64,000 nucleotides of DNA. Origin: Sternotherus odoratus (Eukaryota; Chordata; Testudines; Kinosternidae). Shown here one piece after another: positions 45,248 through 55,900 of the stretch; position 1 is the first letter of the stretch, and each line of letters starts with the position of its first letter. The notes beneath the pieces are model-generated. The model was not told where the DNA came from. It made no database searches and saw only the letters and a list, made by a program, of their open reading frames with translations. Where the stretch lies: positions 251,419,644-251,483,643 of the forward strand of contig JAVMKO010000001.1 in assembly GCA_032164245.1 (NCBI GenBank), read 5' to 3'. Both the position numbers and the translations under genes were made by a program.

Positions 45248-45671
45248 CAGGGCCGGTGACAGGAATTTTGGGGCCCGGTATGGCAGATCGTATGCCCCCC
45301 CCTGTCTCCCGCCACCCGCGGGCCCCCCCCGCCAGTCTCCTGCCGCCCGCGCCCCACCCCCCCCGGCTGGTCTCCCGCCGCCGCCCCCCCCCCCCGCCGG
45401 TCTCCCGCTGCCCGCGGGCCCCAACCCCTGCATGCGCTGTGGCCACGTGGCCCGGCCGGGAGAAGCAAAAGGGGGCGGGGGGAGGGGGCTGGCTGCCGGG
45501 GGAGGGGGCTGGTGAGTGCAGCAGTGGCTGCCCGGAGCCGCGCCTTGCTCACAGGCCGGGCGACAAGGGGGTACAGCTGCGTACCGGGCCCGCCCCGGAC
45601 TTCAGGGGACCCCCCTGAAGTCCGGGGCCCAGTACAGCTGTACCCGTTGTACCCCCCTGTCGCCGGCCCTG
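45248..45671. mobile_element. hAT-type transposon, GC-rich (424 bp)
   Basis: The 16-bp terminal inverted repeats CAGGGCCGGTGACAGG and CCTGTCGCCGGCCCTG differ at one base. A perfect 8-bp target duplication CTCGCAGT flanks it (45240-45247 and 45672-45679). Near the right end an inner inverted repeat (about 45570-45645) pairs ACTTCAGGGG with CCCCTGAAGT and the adjoining GTAC-rich arms. Confidence 0.9.
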
Positions 45672-45679
45672 CTCGCAGT

Positions 45680-47521
45680 CTCCTTATCCAGGTAGTCCCA
45701 AGCTCCACAACTCCTCATCTGATCTCAGTCCCTTCCAAACTCCCAGTCACAGCCTCCTAGAGCAGCCAGTCCCAGTTTCTGTCTCTCTAGTCCATTCCCA
45801 GTCACAGCAGCAGGCTTGTCTCAGTATTCCCCTCCTCCTCCAGCTTTTGTCCCCTCTGCATTTGAATCAGGAAGCTTCCTCCTCCACATTGAGTGGGTCC
45901 CAGCAGCAGGGTGATTAAGAGCACAAGAAAAACAGGTTCCCTTCTCTCAGTTCCAGTGCCTGCTTGCCCCACCCTACCCCAGAGCAACCATTACAGGGAA
46001 AATCTAGTTTTGCTCCAGTCTCTCTGTGGGGATGGTGAATGTGCGTCAGTTCACATACAGAAGCGTGTTCTGAGAATGGCACATGCACTGTCCTGTCATT
46101 CACAAGCTGTGAGGGGATGGCATATGAAGTTTGGTCAGTACTAGGTGCTGTGAGGGGCTTGAGGATGCTCAGTAAGGGCTGAATCTTCAGAGATTTAGCT
46201 GATTTTTAGCTCTAAGTCTTGACTCAGATTTGTTAAAGGCTTATAACTTGGCCAAATGTAGGTGGATTTTCATGGGGATGCCAAATTTCAAGTCCCTGCT
46301 GCAGAGCATGGGAGTGCTGGAGCTGTTCAAAAATTGGTCATCAGAATTTGTAACTTGTAGCAAATATTTTTTCCCTATGGGTGGCGGATATCGAAGGCCA
46401 GGGGAGGCTAAGCTAAGGCTAAGCCTCCCCTAACCCAGGCTGTGGACCAGCCTACACTCCGCCACGAGTCCCCACTCTGGGGTGGGCTAGCAGGGGCTCC
46501 TCCAGCTGTTAGGGGCACTTGGGATTGTGTGGGTGGGAGGCAGGGCCTGGGTGCTAGCCTCCCTAAGGGGGATTTCACTGCTGCCCATGTTCCCTACTCT
46601 GATTCTTGGAAATAGCGACACTATTTTGGCTGAAAATTCCAAAAACTCATGCTGAGACAGAGTTCCACATGGAAAATTTCAGCCCAAACAGCTATTATTT
46701 GCTACCAAAGAGGTACCAGTTCTACCTGTAATAATGAAGGGCAACCCGAATGAAGGTGGTTTCTAGTACTGGAAAGTGTAGGGCTCTGTCATCACTACCA
46801 TTCATTCCTCCTGCTTCTCAAGAATCACCTGTATGCATGTGTCTGTGTTGGCTGGAGGGGATGGGGCAGGACTTATTTAAAACTGTTCTGAAGACTAGCT
46901 TGTAGCCTGGCCATCTAACTGCTGTGGGGCCCATTGGCTCCTGGGGTTAGTGGTCTAAGTGGTCCTGAGCCCAGGAGCTAACACCAGTGCCCTAAGTGTT
47001 CAGTCAGCACCCATCATCATTAGTAGGGTTGTTGCAAAAACTGCTTCATCCCTTTGGAGGCTTATCCCAATATTCCCTCAAAGGACAGGCATGACTCAGT
47101 AGGCTTCTGGAAAACAAGATTTATTGCAAGCAATAGGAGCCAGAGGTGTTAAAACCCAAAACAACTGACTCAACTTGATACATTTGTGAGGCTATTTTAT
47201 ACCCCCGGGTTGATAAGGGAGGGGGGCCTTCAATACACTTACACAATAACACTTAATGGCTATCACACCCTTTGTTCAGTATTAATCTATTCCATTTACC
47301 TGTCTGGCACTCTTTCAGGACAGGAGGTTCAGGGTACTCAGACACAGTGTCTCCTGCCTTGTGAAAAGCACAGCGGGGGCAGGATGAAGATGAATTTAAG
47401 ATACATGCAGGGCAGGGGTCAGGAGTGCATAGATAAGGGTGAGACTATAATCTAAGGCTGTTTTTAAAATCATACTACACAACATTCATAATACAGTTGC
47501 TTCTAAATTACATTATTCTAA
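45680..47521. other. Intergenic upstream of SLC25A30
   Basis: No supported gene. A TTATTGC-containing stretch near 47120 could be a minus-strand LTR poly(A) region, but no boundary is visible. Confidence 0.4.
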
Positions 47522-47646
47522 CAGGGTGACCAGCTGTCCCAATTTTATAGGGACAGTCCCGATTTTGGAGTCTTTTTCTTATATAGGCTCCTATTACCCC
47601 GCATTCCCTGTCCTGATTTTTCACACTTTGCTGTCTGGTCACCCTA
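47522..47646. mobile_element. Short hAT-type MITE (about 125 bp), target duplication not evident
   Basis: It is nearly identical along its length to the element at 39290 (CAGGGTGACCAGCTGTCCC ... GTCTGGTCACCCTA). The flanking 8 bp do not match, so an end may have mutated. Confidence 0.75.
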
Positions 47647-47814
47647 ATCATCAGGTGTAAGCACAAGAGGGTGGGCTTGGGTCTCACTTTATCAACCAGG
47701 TTGCAGTTGGGGTTTGCTGGTGGGTGCAGCCCAGTTGTGTGTATAAAAGAGAGTTCTGCTGCAGGAGCCGGGTGCTTTTCATCAGTCAATCTCAAAGTGT
47801 GTTACAAAGGTCAG

Positions 47815-47905
47815 TGCCAGTATTCCCATTCTACAGAGGGGGGAAACTGAGGCACGCACAGAGGCGCAAGTGACTTGTCCAAGGCCTCCCAGTGCCACAA
47901 GAACC
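47815..47905 (-). repeat. MIR-like ancient SINE
   Basis: CCATTCTACAGAGGGGGGAAACTGAGGCACGC and GTGACTTGTCCAAGGCC-type segments in minus orientation. It lies just upstream of the SLC25A30 CpG island. Confidence 0.6.
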
Positions 47906-48247
47906 CGGCTCTCCTGAAGAAAGGCATCGTTTGCTTGGAGACACAGGGGCAGTGCCCCCCTCCCCCCCGGAAGGGCCTAGTGTGCGCATGGCTGAGTGTA
48001 GACAGGCCTGTGCGGCGCGGTGGGGGGAGGGGGTAGATCTAGATGCCCCCCCCGGCAGCCCCTGTACAGAACCCCAGGGGCAGCAGCCGCCTCAGCCCAG
48101 CCGCGCTCCGCCCCGCCCACTCGCCAGCCGGCACTGACGGGCAGCCCCGCCCCGCTCCACCAATGGGCGGACGAGGCGTGGCTCGCGGCTCGGGAGTTGG
48201 CGGCGGCGGCACGCGCGGGCCGGTCTACGCAGGGCGGGGCCGCTGGC

Positions 48248-48253
48248 TATAAA
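48248..48253 (+). promoter_or_regulatory. SLC25A30: SLC25A30 TATA box
   Basis: TATAAA in the context GGCTATAAATCC, inside a CpG island and about 90 nt upstream of the exon 1 donor. GC boxes (GGGCGGGGC) lie just upstream. Confidence 0.65.
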
Positions 48254-48277
48254 TCCCCGCACCAGAGCAGCCGTCCG

Positions 48278-48336
48278 CGCCCGAGTCCTCGGCGGGGCGG
48301 CGAGGTTGCTAGGACCCGGCGGGGCGGGAGCCGCCG
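48278..48336 (+). other. SLC25A30: SLC25A30 non-coding exon 1 (5' UTR)
   Basis: The start is estimated about 30 nt after the TATA box. The exon ends in GAGCCGCCG before a good donor GTAAGC at 48337. The next acceptor (TTAAAAG) is near 49805, so the 5' UTR continues at about 49806-49842. Confidence 0.65.
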
Positions 48337-49842
48337 GTAAGCGCCTGTCGGGCGGGGAGTGGGCGGCCGGCCGGGCTGTGGCGGGGCCCTGCTGCCCGCG
48401 GGGGCTTCCCCCGGCACGGGCTCGCTAAGTCCCGGCCGGGCGGGTCACTGGGGCGCAGCCACCCACGGCGGGTAGCGGCCACGGGTGCTGGGCCGTGCCC
48501 GGTGCGCGCCTCCAGCCGGTCTGGTTTCCTGCCCGCAGCCCGGCGGGGGTCGCGTTGCTCTTGAGAGGGGCGCGTGGAAAGCGGGTGGACTTGTCGTTCC
48601 CGGGGCGTCCCTCCCCTCGCCCCGGTGAGCGCTCCAGCTCCGCTCTCTTGAGCGCAAACCGCCCCGCTCCGCGGCGTCCGTCCAGAGCGGTGCTGCTGCG
48701 CGGCCTTGCTTTGGGCAGCGGAGCTCTGCTCCCCGCCAGCGTCTTCCCACGTGTTCAGGCGAGAGGACCAGGGCAGCCTCTGGAGACTGAGCAGGGTAGG
48801 GAACAAAGAGGGTTTAACTTTGTACCACAAACACAACACTCGTCCTGTTTGGAAAACGACTAACTTGTGCTGTCAGCTGTGTTGAAAGCTAGCGCGGTAG
48901 TGGGGAGCAGAGGATGAATTCCGATGCAGATTTCGGCATCGGGTAAAATATTTGACATCTGTTTCTACTGGCTTTTTCTTGTACTGAGACAGTTGGAAAA
49001 CTGGTGTTGCAAATAATTCCTGCATAAAAGTGTGATAGGAGGGAAGTTGAGTTACTTTGGCTCTGCCTTCAGTCTTGCTGCGGGGCTGTTACTTTCAGTA
49101 ACTTCATTTGGAGTTCTAGATTCGCTGCACTTCTAAACATAAGACCCGAGATTAAAAAGTCTTCATTTTTTATTTTTGCTTTGGCAAATATGGAAGATAC
49201 CAACATTAGCAACTCTGTGCTGGCCTCCTGCCCTCCCTCCTTCAGGTTTATAAAATTAATGTTGTCTATAATGAAGGTAGGTCATGTATTGTACCCAACT
49301 CTGCATATGAAGCCATAGTCAGATTAATATTAGCTCAACTAGAATTGCAGGAAAATGGGTGGGGAGGCATTTTTTCGATCTTAATAGTCAATCATAATAC
49401 AGTAGTATTGAGTTCTGTGTTCCAAAAATTATCCCTGATAAGTATTTGTTCTAGCCTTTTACAATCAAGGTATTGGTTGACTATCCTGGTTCAAATCCAG
49501 ATGTGACAGCATCGTTAACTGTCTTTCTGGTAACCAGAAAGTCAGTTAAATATCACATTAGTCTTTTAAATTTTCTGAAGGTTAGTTTTAATTGATCATG
49601 CATTTGAGTTTGTTTTAAAATGTTAAGTGTGCCAAGCTTCCTAATGTGACAGTGGTTTGCTGTCTGTTTACTGTACATTATAGTCTAGATCTGCTGTATT
49701 AAAAATGTGTTTGAAGGAGGAATACTAGTAACAAGTTCAAAATATTGGGCAATGTAGTTCTCCTAAAATACTAATATTTTATATCTTTTGAATACCTATT
49801 AAAAGCCATCGTTGCCTCTTGAAGAAAGAAGAATCCAGAAGA

Positions 49843-49906
49843 ATGTCAGCACTGAACTGGAAGCCATTTGTTTATGGAGGCTTAGCTTCAATCACTGCAG
49901 AATGTG
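49843..49906 (+). CDS. SLC25A30: SLC25A30 first coding exon
   Basis: The ATG at 49843 follows AATCCAGAAGA. It encodes [20 protein letters not shown] and Cys, and ends in phase 1 before the donor GTAAGT. Confidence 0.95.
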
Positions 49907-52900
49907 GTAAGTAATTGTTCTAACTGTTTGCATGATTTATTCTACATTAGGAGGTTCAGTTTCAACTCCCAAACTTTTTTAAAAAATCGAAAAATTAAGT
50001 TGCTACTGCAGTAGATTTCTAACTACTTTTAAAGTGATTCCAGAAGTACTTAAATGTTGAAGGGTTATTGTTGCTTTTTGTCTACCTTTACTTTCTTTAA
50101 GTAAAGGAAAGAAATAGTTGCCAACCCAATTGATGATACTCAAGTGTTCTTTCATATTGCCAAATAAAAGTTTCCCGTATCAACTTTTTTTTGGGGGGGG
50201 GGGGGGGAGAAGAAAAAGGAATTGTTTGCTCCAAGATATCCTTGAGTGCTTCTTACATTTTTATTAAAGAGGAAGCCTTGAAAGTTGGATCTTTTTGTGT
50301 GAATTTGTGGCATTGATATCTGGAAATATGGTATTGAAAATAGTACTGACTTTATTGGCTTTAGGTCTCATGTGACAAGAAGCTTCAATTTAGTCTGTTG
50401 CATTTTTGAACAGAATTTTACAGATATAGAAAAGAGAAATAACAGCAGTCAGGTAAATGGTGAGCTAGGGTGTTGCAGCAATGCTTATTTATATGAGAAT
50501 TTTCATGGTTATTTATAGCTGTCCACTAGAGTATTATGATAAAATATGGTAATAATCTCATCACAAGGTTAAAGCACAAATAGAGATGATAGGAGGCAGA
50601 TGGGAAGAAGCAGCCATGTCATCTTTGGGCCTTGAGAGAATTTGTGTAGCACATTATCAGGAGCAATTCTTTTTTTTTTTAAAGAAATAATTTTCATGAG
50701 ATAGTAGACAATAAGTGCCCATACAGTTTGATTCCCAAAATAAAATGTTTGCCCTTGTGTACAGCTTGAAATGTCTAACAGCAAAATAAAATTGATAGCC
50801 TTTCAATTCACTTAACATAATGAGTATAATTTAGTGCACACAGTCTAGATCAGCTGAATCAATTTTTTCACTAACTACAAGTAACACAATACAGCTATTG
50901 ATGTATAATCTCACAGAAAATGAATTTGGAGAGTCTGCTCTTCAGATTGAACCCATTTAGAGCCAAATTCTGAAGACCATTATTGATACAAGTAATCCTT
51001 TTGCATGTTTATAGTTGCACTCATGTCAGTGGGAACTAATCACATGATCTAGGGGATTTGCAGGTCTAGGCCTTCAGTTTGTGGTTTGTTGCAGAAGTTC
51101 CTGTTTTGAGTCTCAATAACTTGATATTGAAGCACTGGCTGCCACTGTAGAGAGCTCTCTATAAAGCCATCTGTTATGGTTCTTCATTTAAATACAAAGG
51201 ACTAGTTCTGTTAGCCTGCAACTTATTATACATTTTATTTTGTCTTTAGAAAAGAGAGGTTCTACATTATGTTAACATTTTGGTTTATTATGTATCTGCT
51301 TTGGATAGATGTTTCATGTTAAATTAATATACTTTTTCCTCCCCTGACTTTAAGGTACTTTTCCAATTGATCTCACCAAAACACGTCTCCAGGTTCAAGG
51401 TCAAACTAATGATGCCAAATTTAAAGAGATCCGTTACAGAGGAATGGTGCATGCACTAGTGAGGATATGGAAAGAAGAAGGATTGAAAGCACTATATTCT
51501 GGGTAAAATAAAATATACTTTATGTAACCAGTTTGCATTTGTAATGTTTGGGGGACAGTTTATGAAAAAAGTGTTGCATACAATGGTATTGGATTTTATA
51601 AATTAGTTTCTTTAAGTCCCACTTAAAGAGATCATGGGGAGAGTCAGGTCACATCTGACAAAATATTTGAATAGAAATGGTTCTAAATATAGTGCATAAT
51701 TAAATACAATGTTTTTACACCATGGTAACTGCTATGTGTGAATGGCATTTTTATTTTTAATAAACTTACCCACTGTAGTAGAAGGGAGGTTTTTCATAGT
51801 TTGCTTTGAGATAGTACACGTACTATTATAACTGTACTTCACAATGCATTATATTTTGGAAACTGCATCCAAATAGACCAATAAAATACCAAACAACTTC
51901 AGTAAGTTATTGAAGTCATTTTTTTTACTACTATATCATACGATAAACCCTCTATCAGCTAATGTAAATCAGATACTTCATTTCATATTAATTGTGGCAA
52001 AAGTAAATTTAAATCCAACATCCTTCACCAAGTGATAACTAACTTCATTTGTGTGGTGTCGTTGGGAATCCATTTGTAGGGTTAACATCTCTACTGAACT
52101 GATTAATACAAGCATGAGCTAGCATAGAAATGAAGAATGTGTGGTACGTTTGTATTTGAGCTCAGGTGTAGTAAACTTATAGTAGCAAAATCCTCTTATA
52201 TCCCAGTATATTGTCACATGTGCAATGCATCAACTAGAACAGTAGCAGTAAAAATCCATTTGGCTTTCACTGTTGTGATTTTTATAAGGCATTAGATTAA
52301 AAAAAATAATCCTGTTCTTATGACATCAGTGACCATATTTTTTGAGAGATTTGTCTTCCTACACAAGTGAGAATCTGGTATTCTCTCATTGTAGCTGACC
52401 GAATATTGAAACATACATGTGCTGTGCATATTTGTATTCAAAAGTAGCTTTTGTACTTTAGTGACCTCAAGTTTAAAACTGCCACTGTTAATGTCAGGTG
52501 ATGCTTTCAAAGTACCACATCAAGTTACAGGAAATCATAATTACTGTTTGAAAACATTATTCAGATATCTTCTGTTCTGTATACACTGATTTTTAGATTT
52601 TTCAGCTAGTGGCCAACTAGGAAATGATTGCCAAATCAGTACAGATATTCATTATGGCAGTCACTGTGGTCAGGGTTTTTCCTCAGCCCTTTTAAAAGGG
52701 TTGGTAGTATCACTGCCCTTTCATTTCTTTCATGCTTGAATATCATCTTTACTGAAAGCCTTCATCTTATCTGGACTAGTTCTGAAATCTGGTTTAAATG
52801 AACAAACCTTTCAGGTTTTGTGCATAGCCTAAGTTCAGTCTATCCTACTCTAAAAAAAATCATTAACCTTATTTGTGGTTACTGAGACTTCAGGGAGCTT

Positions 52901-55900
52901 TGAATGTATACATGATCTGTTTCTTGCTATTTTTATAGGATTGCCCCTGCAATGTTACGCCAGGCTTCATATGGAACAATAAAAATAGGCACGTATCAAA
53001 GCTTAAAGAGAATGTTTGTTGAGCAGCCAGAAGGTGAGTGGATTTTCAGCTTTACCACTGCTTGGTAATATTTCATCTAGAGTTGTCTGTATTGTTTCCA
53101 TATCAGTCCTATGTAGGCTGACCATATTTCCTTGAGACAAAAACGGGACATTGGGATGGCAAAAACGGGACAGGGTTGGGGGGTCTCACCAGATGAAGTC
53201 GTGCAGTGGCTGCAAAACGTGGGCTGAGGGGCGCACGGGGGGTGGTCTGGGGGCTCTGGGCGGTCTGGGGGGGCTCTGGGGAGGCTCTAGGGGGTCTCAC
53301 CAGATGAAGTCGGTGCAGTGGCTGCAGAACATGGGCTGCTTGAAGAAGCATGCCATGAATTTGTGGCTCTTGACCTCGTGGATCACCTTCAGGCACAGCG
53401 CCACCTTGTGGCAGAACAGCGGCTTGGCCAGGCACTCCAGCTCGGTGGGCGAGGTGACCAGCGCCATGGCCCCACCTGGCCCCCCAGCACTGGCGGGGGG
53501 TAGATGGGGGGGGGGGGGGGGAATGGAGGAATAAACAGAGATGGGGGGGATGGAGTGGGGGGGATGGAGAGGGGGGGAGCGGCGGCGGGCTAAAGCCGAC
53601 TGAGCTGTCTGGAGCCGCAGCCGGGGGCCGAGGTGGGGACGGGCGCGCCAGTGGGGGAGCTGCTCACTGGAAGTTATTAGAAATAAATAGTTCTCGGGCA
53701 TCTTTTCCATCACCCGTCCAGCGGTGGGACACTGGTGCTGGGCTGGCGAGATGCAGTTTGCTCATCGGCGATTTTGATCTCTTTGCCTTTCTCCCTCTCT
53801 CTGCTGCCTGCACCTTGCCTGCATTTTCAGGCACTTCTGCTGAGCTCCAATACCGGGGGGAGGTGTGACCCTTTGTGTCCTCTGCAAAGACAGACCCTCT
53901 GCAGGTGCATTTTTGAGCCCCGGAGCATGGGGTGGCCGTGTGGGGCCAGATCTCGGCTCTCGCTCCGTAGGCTGCTGGCTCAAGAGCTACTGAACAGGGA
54001 GGGAGGGTAGTGTCCACAGAGCGGCCCCAGTCTGGTTAGTTCAAGGGCCCTGCTCCCACTGAAGTGTTGCTACTGATCGCAGTGAGGGCAGGATGGGTCC
54101 CTACACGTTTGTCTCTGGAAAGGATAAAGGCGAGTAAAGCCACGTTCCGTTTTTTACAAAAAACTGAACAAAATTGATATTTGTATTAAAAAGACGGGAC
54201 GGTCCGAAAATATGTAAAAAACGGGACTGTCCCGTTCAAAATGGGACGTATGGTCAGCCTAGTCCTATGATGCATAGGTACATTGTATTGTATCAATGAA
54301 ATGTATGTATGCATCAGCTTTACATTTATTCATTTTAAAAAATGGTTCTGCAAATAAAATTCCAACAAATTGAGCTGTCTTAAAAAGAAAGTGTTTAGCT
54401 CCTTCCTTTCAACTGCCTCTTTCATTGAACAACGTAAAGCATTGATTTGCACTTGATGTCTTATCACAGTGTAAAAGCCTGTGGCTGAGAATTTGTTTTT
54501 GCTTCTGGAATAGATGAAACCCTGGTGATAAATGTATTATGTGGCATTCTGTCGGGGGTGATTTCATCATCGATTGCCAACCCTACAGATGTTTTGAAGG
54601 TATGTTGGTGTGTTTTTATCAAGTTTTTATTTTTTGGTATAGGTTCCTTTGTATTCTTGATGAGAACAGTCTACTGATCATTGTGTGCTATATTCTGTTG
54701 CTTTTCAATATACTTAAATTACTTAATTTAGAAAGGCTCCAGGGGAAGAACTGAACTGTAGAAATTTCCTTCCAGGCATGCTGGTCAGATGGAGGCATGC
54801 AATTTGATGAAATCCGTGTTCTTGGGGGCGAGGAGAATCATTTGATTACTTTTTTCTTGCTTCAGAGCACAGTGAACTACAGTAAACGCTCGATTTAACG
54901 GACTTCGGATGCAACGGACAAAATTTCTGAGCAAGTCTGATGCATTCCTGATCCATTTCTGGCGGGCTGGCTGCCGGCTCCCGGCTGTCGCCTGGGTCAT
55001 GGCAGCGGGCGGGCTGGCTGCCGGCTCCTGCCCGGGTCCCGGCAGCGGGCGGGCTGCAGAGCTGCCGCCCAGACCCTGTGGCAGGTGGGCTGCTGCTCCG
55101 ACAGCTCATTTTTTTTATTATTATTAAATAACTGACTTCTTGATTTAACGGACACCCCCTTGCCCGAATTAGTCCGTTAAATGGAGGTTTTACTGTACTC
55201 AAGTTGCTGTTGCCCCTCCTCTTTCCCCAAACTTGACTAGTGCTGAAGCTGTACTCTAAATTTTAAAAATCGGTGTGAGTTGACCTATGTTGCTTAAAAT
55301 GCTGGTCATTTGCAAGTGTGTAAAGGACCACTTACCCAGCACTGACATCCAGAAATCTTTAGGTTGGAAAAAGTAATAGGGTTCTAGAAAAAATCCAGTA
55401 GGCCATGCTCTCTCTTTTTTTTTCTTTTCTCCTGTGGAAAAACTAGTAGCACAATGCCCTTGCACGGTGCATTAGTGACTTGAGCCAAGTGCCACCTAGT
55501 GAAATCACCAACACCACATTTTCATCAATGGTTTAAAAATTTGTGGGTATCTCCTGTCCCAAGTACTGGTAAGGTTGATCCTAGTTAGTTTACAAGACCG
55601 TGGCCTGAGATTACTTGGCTGCTTCTGTACATGCTGTAGTTTCCTGAGAATTGAGGGGAAAAATAATCTTGCTTTTTATGTAGTGCCTAATTTTAGGCCT
55701 TCATCGCAAATAAAATAGAATAAAAATAAATGGTTTACAACTTCCCATTTCATAGAAGGGGTCGGAGAAATAGCAACATAGGCAAGCCTTTATTGGCTCC
55801 ATTCTGGAATTATAGTGTACAGTGTGATGCAGGACAATACCCTGAACAAACTTTAATGAGTTAAGTTAAATGTCACTGGAGGTGCATTGTATTAAAAAGG

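Larger units (their letters stand above)
47930..48800. promoter_or_regulatory. CpG island at the SLC25A30 5' end
   Basis: CpG-dense, GC-rich block with GC boxes, covering the TATA box, exon 1 and the start of intron 1. Long open frames on both strands here are compositional. Confidence 0.85.
53114..54261. mobile_element. Pack-type hAT transposon carrying a protein kinase C exon (1148 bp)
   Basis: Terminal inverted repeats are TAGGCTGACCATA at the left and its complement at the right. Both sides carry a perfect 8-bp target duplication GTCCTATG (53106-53113 and 54262-54269), diagnostic of hAT. The interior encodes no transposase. It holds GC-rich sequence including a minus-strand conventional-PKC first exon (see separate entry). 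A pyrimidine tract ending CATTTTCAG near 53830 could be the edge of a second captured piece. The element sits in SLC25A30 intron 4. Its ends resemble the short hAT MITEs at 21843 and 39290. Confidence 0.9.

Noticed and set aside
47522..47646. 8-bp target duplication for this hAT MITE
   Set aside because: The flanking octamers do not match under any end placement I tried, although the body is clearly the same family.
48309..48863. Frames of 101-176 codons at the SLC25A30 promoter
   Set aside because: CpG-island artefacts; the spliced SLC25A30 model accounts for this region as promoter, exon 1 and intron.
53109..53435. Frame reading [18 protein letters not shown] on the minus strand
   Set aside because: It is the wrong frame of the captured PKC exon; the C1 domain motif is read in the frame of 53297-53713.
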